Shown here piece by piece: positions 47,099 to 50,859 of a stretch of 50,859 bases of DNA. A program made the position numbers and the translations under genes. Each line of letters opens with the position of its first letter. Within the stretch, counting starts at the first letter, position 1. Below the pieces are notes generated by a model. That model had not been told where the DNA came from. It saw only the letters and a program-made list of their open reading frames with translations, and searched no databases. The stretch is from Bacteroidota bacterium (GTDB taxonomy: Bacteria; Bacteroidota; Bacteroidia; AKYH767-A; OLB10). Location: contig JADKJB010000031.1 of assembly GCA_016722525.1 (NCBI GenBank), forward strand, positions 1 to 50,859, given 5' to 3'.

Positions 47099-48390
47099 AT
47101 TGGAATATAAACAAATGTACCTTAAGTCAGTTTTTTCAATCAGAAGATATCAATTCACATAATGACAATCGGTTTGAGATAGAAGATTGTCCTTGTTCTG
47201 GAATTACACCTGACTATGACAATAATTATGATTACAATCCGATACTTTTGAATTCAAGTTTAAATTTTTATGGAACTTATTGGGATGCTAATGTTAATTG
47301 CGTAAACACTGTTTGTACAGTCACCAGCCAACCTGGTCATGCATTTGGCTTACTTACTAGTGGTTTCAGTTCCATGACTTATTATCCAAACCTCATTGGC
47401 ATACCAATTCATGATGTGGGAGGGTCGGTAACCAGTATTCAAAATACTGTTTTTCATAAAAATGGTCCATCGGTGCTAATGGCAATATCAATCTTTCGTA
47501 TCCTAATTTGGATAACGCGCGGGACGGAGCCGGTAGTAATAATGTAAATATTTCAAAAACACTTTTGCAACTGATAAATTTGACAAGGATGTGGTTTTAA
47601 CTACCAAAGAAAATAATGCAGGTTATGCAAAAATTGCAAACAATTATATTGAGGCCGACATTTGGAGTATTGATGGAGCCCATATTATAAAGAATTATAA
47701 TTCGTTTAGTTATCAATCAGGCTCATTGGTTACAACAAACGCCCCGCAACCTCATGAACTCGCTCTTGAATTAAAGGCCGGAACTACTGCCTTACCGACC
47801 AGTTATTCGCTTTCTCCTTTGGAAGGTCATAAATACATTCAATATGTGGATGTAAATACAGCGTTTAATCTGGAAGCATCCCTAACCAATGCAGGTAGTT
47901 CGGCAGAATCTTATTACATTATAAGGCCAAATCCGAATACCAATGGAGTGAGTACCACATCAGAAGCACACGTTATTTCAAACGAAAATTATTTTTTCGA
48001 TTCCAAGAAAGATTAAATGGTACTACTGTCCAAATCCTTTACATACAACAAACCTGGTTTGTATGGGATTGATGTGATGGGATTTGATGCGCATGATTAT
48101 GGAACCAATGAATATGATTTCAGAGCTTCTTCGTGGCAACATATTCCGTGATTGTAAAAGGGACGCAGGAACAAATGTTGTATTTTAATATTAAAGACAG
48201 TTATCACATCGCAGCACCAAATCCCACAGGTGTAAAAACAAGCGTATTTAAACAAATTACTGATTTGGGAAGAGGATATTGCAGAAGGCGGTGATGGCTG
48301 GGAACTGGTGGAAATTGATTTGACTGGTTTTGCTTTTAATGGTACAACTAACATCTTGGATTCCATCCATACTGACGGAACTGAAAACAC
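47099..48390 (+). pseudogene. Giant secreted protein, continued, frameshifted
   Basis: Coding continues in changing frames: 47248-47547 (LNSSLNFYGTYWDANVN, a beta-helix rung typical of such proteins), 47591-48016 (NNYIEADIWSIDGAHIIKNY...PHELALELKAGTTALPTSY) and unframed pieces to about 48390 (DLTGFAFNGTTNILDSIHTDG). At least four frame changes are needed. The protein context is the same secreted beta-rich polypeptide; no separate gene is supported. Confidence 0.6.
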
Positions 48391-50859
48391 TTTATCGTTC
48401 AGTATTTTTATGGATTATCTCATCGAACGGTACCGCTTTTCAGGGTGCAGGTTTATGTAGATGACATTTATATTCCAAGAACAGGAAGTATCACTGGTGA
48501 TAATTTAGTTAAGGATGGAAGTGTAGAGTTATCAAAAGAAAATCTCTGCCCTGAAGCTACTGGTTTCAGAATCTTGCTTCTCAATCCACAGGTGATTGCG
48601 GAAACACATCTGTTTCCATTAATCCGATTGAAAGAAAATCAGGAAATCAATCATTATATCTAGAAATTCCGTTTGAGGTTAAAGGTTGTACTTTTACAAA
48701 TTCAATCAATAAAGTAGTTGCATCCGGGGAACGTATATAGATTTTACAGATTTGTTAAGTTGTGATGATTATTGGAATGGGACTTCCTCAAATGTAGGTT
48801 TTGAACTTTACCCTCCGACGGAGTTACGACTCCCTATATCAAGAGAAATTTTACATTCAAAATCCTATTACTATTGGTAGTTCAGAAACCCTTACTTTCA
48901 CAGGTTGTGATTTGGTATTTGCTCCTGGAGTTGAAATAACTGTTGATGATGGTGGAGAATTAACTATTAATTTAGCATCAACTATTCCAATTACACCTTC
49001 ACACTTATTTTCTTGTGATGAGATGTGGCAGGGAATAACTGTAAATCCAGGTGGAGTATTTAATTTTAATGGGTCTTTATCAGGCAATGATGATAATCTT
49101 TGCAAAATTGAAATGCAGAAGTTGCCGTTAATGCAATCGAAATGGATCAGGGTCACTGAATCCCAGTATATATTTAAATCACGTCACCTTTAATAATAAT
49201 TTAATTTCAACAAAGTTGACTGATGATAATTATAAGCACTTTTCTTAGATCTTGCAAATATGAATGCGAGAGTGCATATTTGACTAAAGCCCCGTATCAA
49301 GGCGTATATCCTCAGAACCATATTTTACTTGAAGATGTAACCGAAGTTACAATTGAGGAAGTGGAAATGTTCCCAATACATTTACCGATATTTATTCAGG
49401 AATTCAAAATGGTTAGAAGTAATGCTTATGTATTGAGCTCACATTTCAAAGATTTGAAAAATAATAATGTAGGCCTTCTCAGAACGGAATTGGAATTATT
49501 ACGGAGAATTTGACCAATGTACTCTGTACGTGTTAGAAGTTGAGTCGCAACGCAGTTCAAAAAATCTTCTATGAGGCATTTTTCCAGAGTAACTTTAATA
49601 TTGACATCCATAATGTGGTTTATTTTAGAGATATTGATGATACTTGATTGCGTTTTTCATTCTAATTATAACAACAAAGTTGTAATTGATAATGTTGAAG
49701 ACTTTTCACCACCAATATTGGGGGGCTTGTCTCAGGAAGAAATTTATATTCAGTCATCGTTTCAACAATGAATTTATCAATACAGATTTTGTGGAGACTT
49801 CAACGGGTTCATTTCAAAACACAGCTATAACTTTACGAGGTTTTTTTCTTACAAGTGGAGTAGCGAAGCGTTTAACAATAACTTAACAGATTACAGAATT
49901 GGTATTCATGCCATTAATTTGAATAATCTTAAATTGGAGGTTATGATATTAATAATAATAATCCTGTGCCTAATTACATTTACTTTAATGTCAATAATGG
50001 AACAAATCTAACAAACCCGCACACTTGCATTTGGCTGCCAAATTGGATAATGCGATTGTAAAATTAATGAAATTCTAAATGATGAAAAAGTATCTTCCAA
50101 TTCCGACCTGCTTTCGAGGCATAGCTACAGATAATTCAGAAAAATTTAAACATCTGTGGCAAATAATATTCATAAATGGCTTCTTGCCATGATTGGAAGG
50201 TAATTGCATCAACTCCCGGTTAAAAAAATAATTTAATGAAGGATTATTTCGAAGGTATTCACTTTGTGATGCTCAGTTTACTAAACAAGGAACGGGAACC
50301 AATGACGCCTGGGATAACAAATGGGAACGGGACAGATGTTCGAGTATCCAAATTTCATGAAAGTTAGCACGTTTGACCTCCTAGTCAAATTGACTGGTAT
50401 TATCAGGGTAGTACAGTAAATACTAAACTGTATAACCCGGATCCTTTGAATTCGCAACTACTCAGTCCGATTGAGCAAATTCCTGGAGCACATAATTGTT
50501 TAACTGCGAGTGTTTCTGATGATGATATAGATCGATTTGGTTTATGGACCTGTTGTTGAGATTCAGCGATTTATGATACAAACCCTGATGAAGCGGCAGG
50601 TCTTGCTAAAGAAGCGCTGTTCAAACGATTGAAAGCAAACCCCGATTTGGTAACCATTGGTAGCTCTGCTGACTCATCATTTAATGCTTTTTATCAATCC
50701 ATGTTGTCAATCAATATTGGCAAATTGACTCTGTTCGAAGTTCATTATCTGAAATGATCTGAAGCTGCCGATGATATCAATAGTGGTTATTACAGAGGAT
50801 AATACTATTGAAGAAAAACAATAAAATTATTTATGACGATTTATTAATACAGTTTCTAC
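48391..50859 (+). pseudogene. Giant secreted protein, 3' part, heavily frameshifted and cut by window edge
   Basis: Short open pieces in all three frames (48445-48663, 48801-49193, 49223-49513, 49571-49886) and readable phrases between them. Recognisable are YVDDIYIPRTGSITGDNLVKDG, EVKGCTFTNSINKVVAS, VEITVDDGGELTINLASTIP and MWQGITVNPGGVFNFNGSL. The last two are standard in Bacteroidota proteins with beta-helix rungs before a T9SS sorting domain. Near 50580-50750 a phrase NPDEAAGLAKEALFKRLKANP is more helical. The C-terminal sorting domain is not reached. Frame breaks are roughly every 200-300 bases, the worst in the window. Confidence 0.55.

Noticed and set aside
1..50859. Novel defence, secretion or mobile system
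   Set aside because: No transposase, integrase, toxin-antitoxin pair, nuclease cassette or phage gene could be read; the unusual parts are repeat proteins and sequence damage.

Overview
The window is AT-rich DNA from a member of the Bacteroidota, probably an environmental lineage outside Bacteroides. The evidence is SprB-type repeats ending in a gliding-motility C-terminal (CHU_C) domain, a PorP/SprF protein, a PorE-like OmpA protein, a GldA-like ATPase, type A sorting signals of the type IX secretion system (T9SS), a short Bacteroidota-type primary sigma factor, DUF5606 and DUF4286 genes, and promoter-like TAnnTTTG boxes.

Layout. 1-11599 (+): the 3' part of a giant SprB-like surface protein built from about 450-bp double repeats, then porP/sprF and a PorE-like lipoprotein. 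11617-16699 (+): rarA, a second T9SS-exported repeat protein with four cysteines per repeat, and murB. 16692-26111 (-): a multi-PAS hybrid histidine kinase, an M3 oligopeptidase, a DUF5606 protein and an S8 protease. 26485-28977 (+): the primary sigma factor and NhaA. 29032-36606 (-): a conserved block read serS, TPR protein, DUF4286, DUF1571/LysM, rsmA, mgtE, D-2-hydroxyacid dehydrogenase; mgtE carries a clear M-box magnesium riboswitch in its leader. 36754-38352 (+): purine nucleoside phosphorylase and a DUF2461 protein. 38418-42484 (-): rpmA, rplU, an EamA transporter, metK with a possibly structured leader, and gldA. 42657-43582 (+): rsgA, with a 20-bp tandem repeat on its left and GT-rich sequence on its right. 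44084-50859 (+): a small secreted protein and a very large secreted beta-helix-type protein that is heavily frameshifted and runs off the window.

The reading of the window is dominated by sequence quality. Many genes that must work (sigma factor, serS, metK, purine nucleoside phosphorylase, rsgA) are interrupted by one-base losses, several in homopolymers, or by short deletions. Damage is densest at both window ends and in the repeat gene. I treat most breaks as assembly or consensus errors, not biological decay, and give the inferred full gene span. No CRISPR array, tRNA, rRNA, insertion sequence or defence system was recognised. The best regulatory finds are the M-box before mgtE (a known class) and the metK leader fold (unassigned). 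The most unusual proteins are the two repeat adhesin-like proteins.
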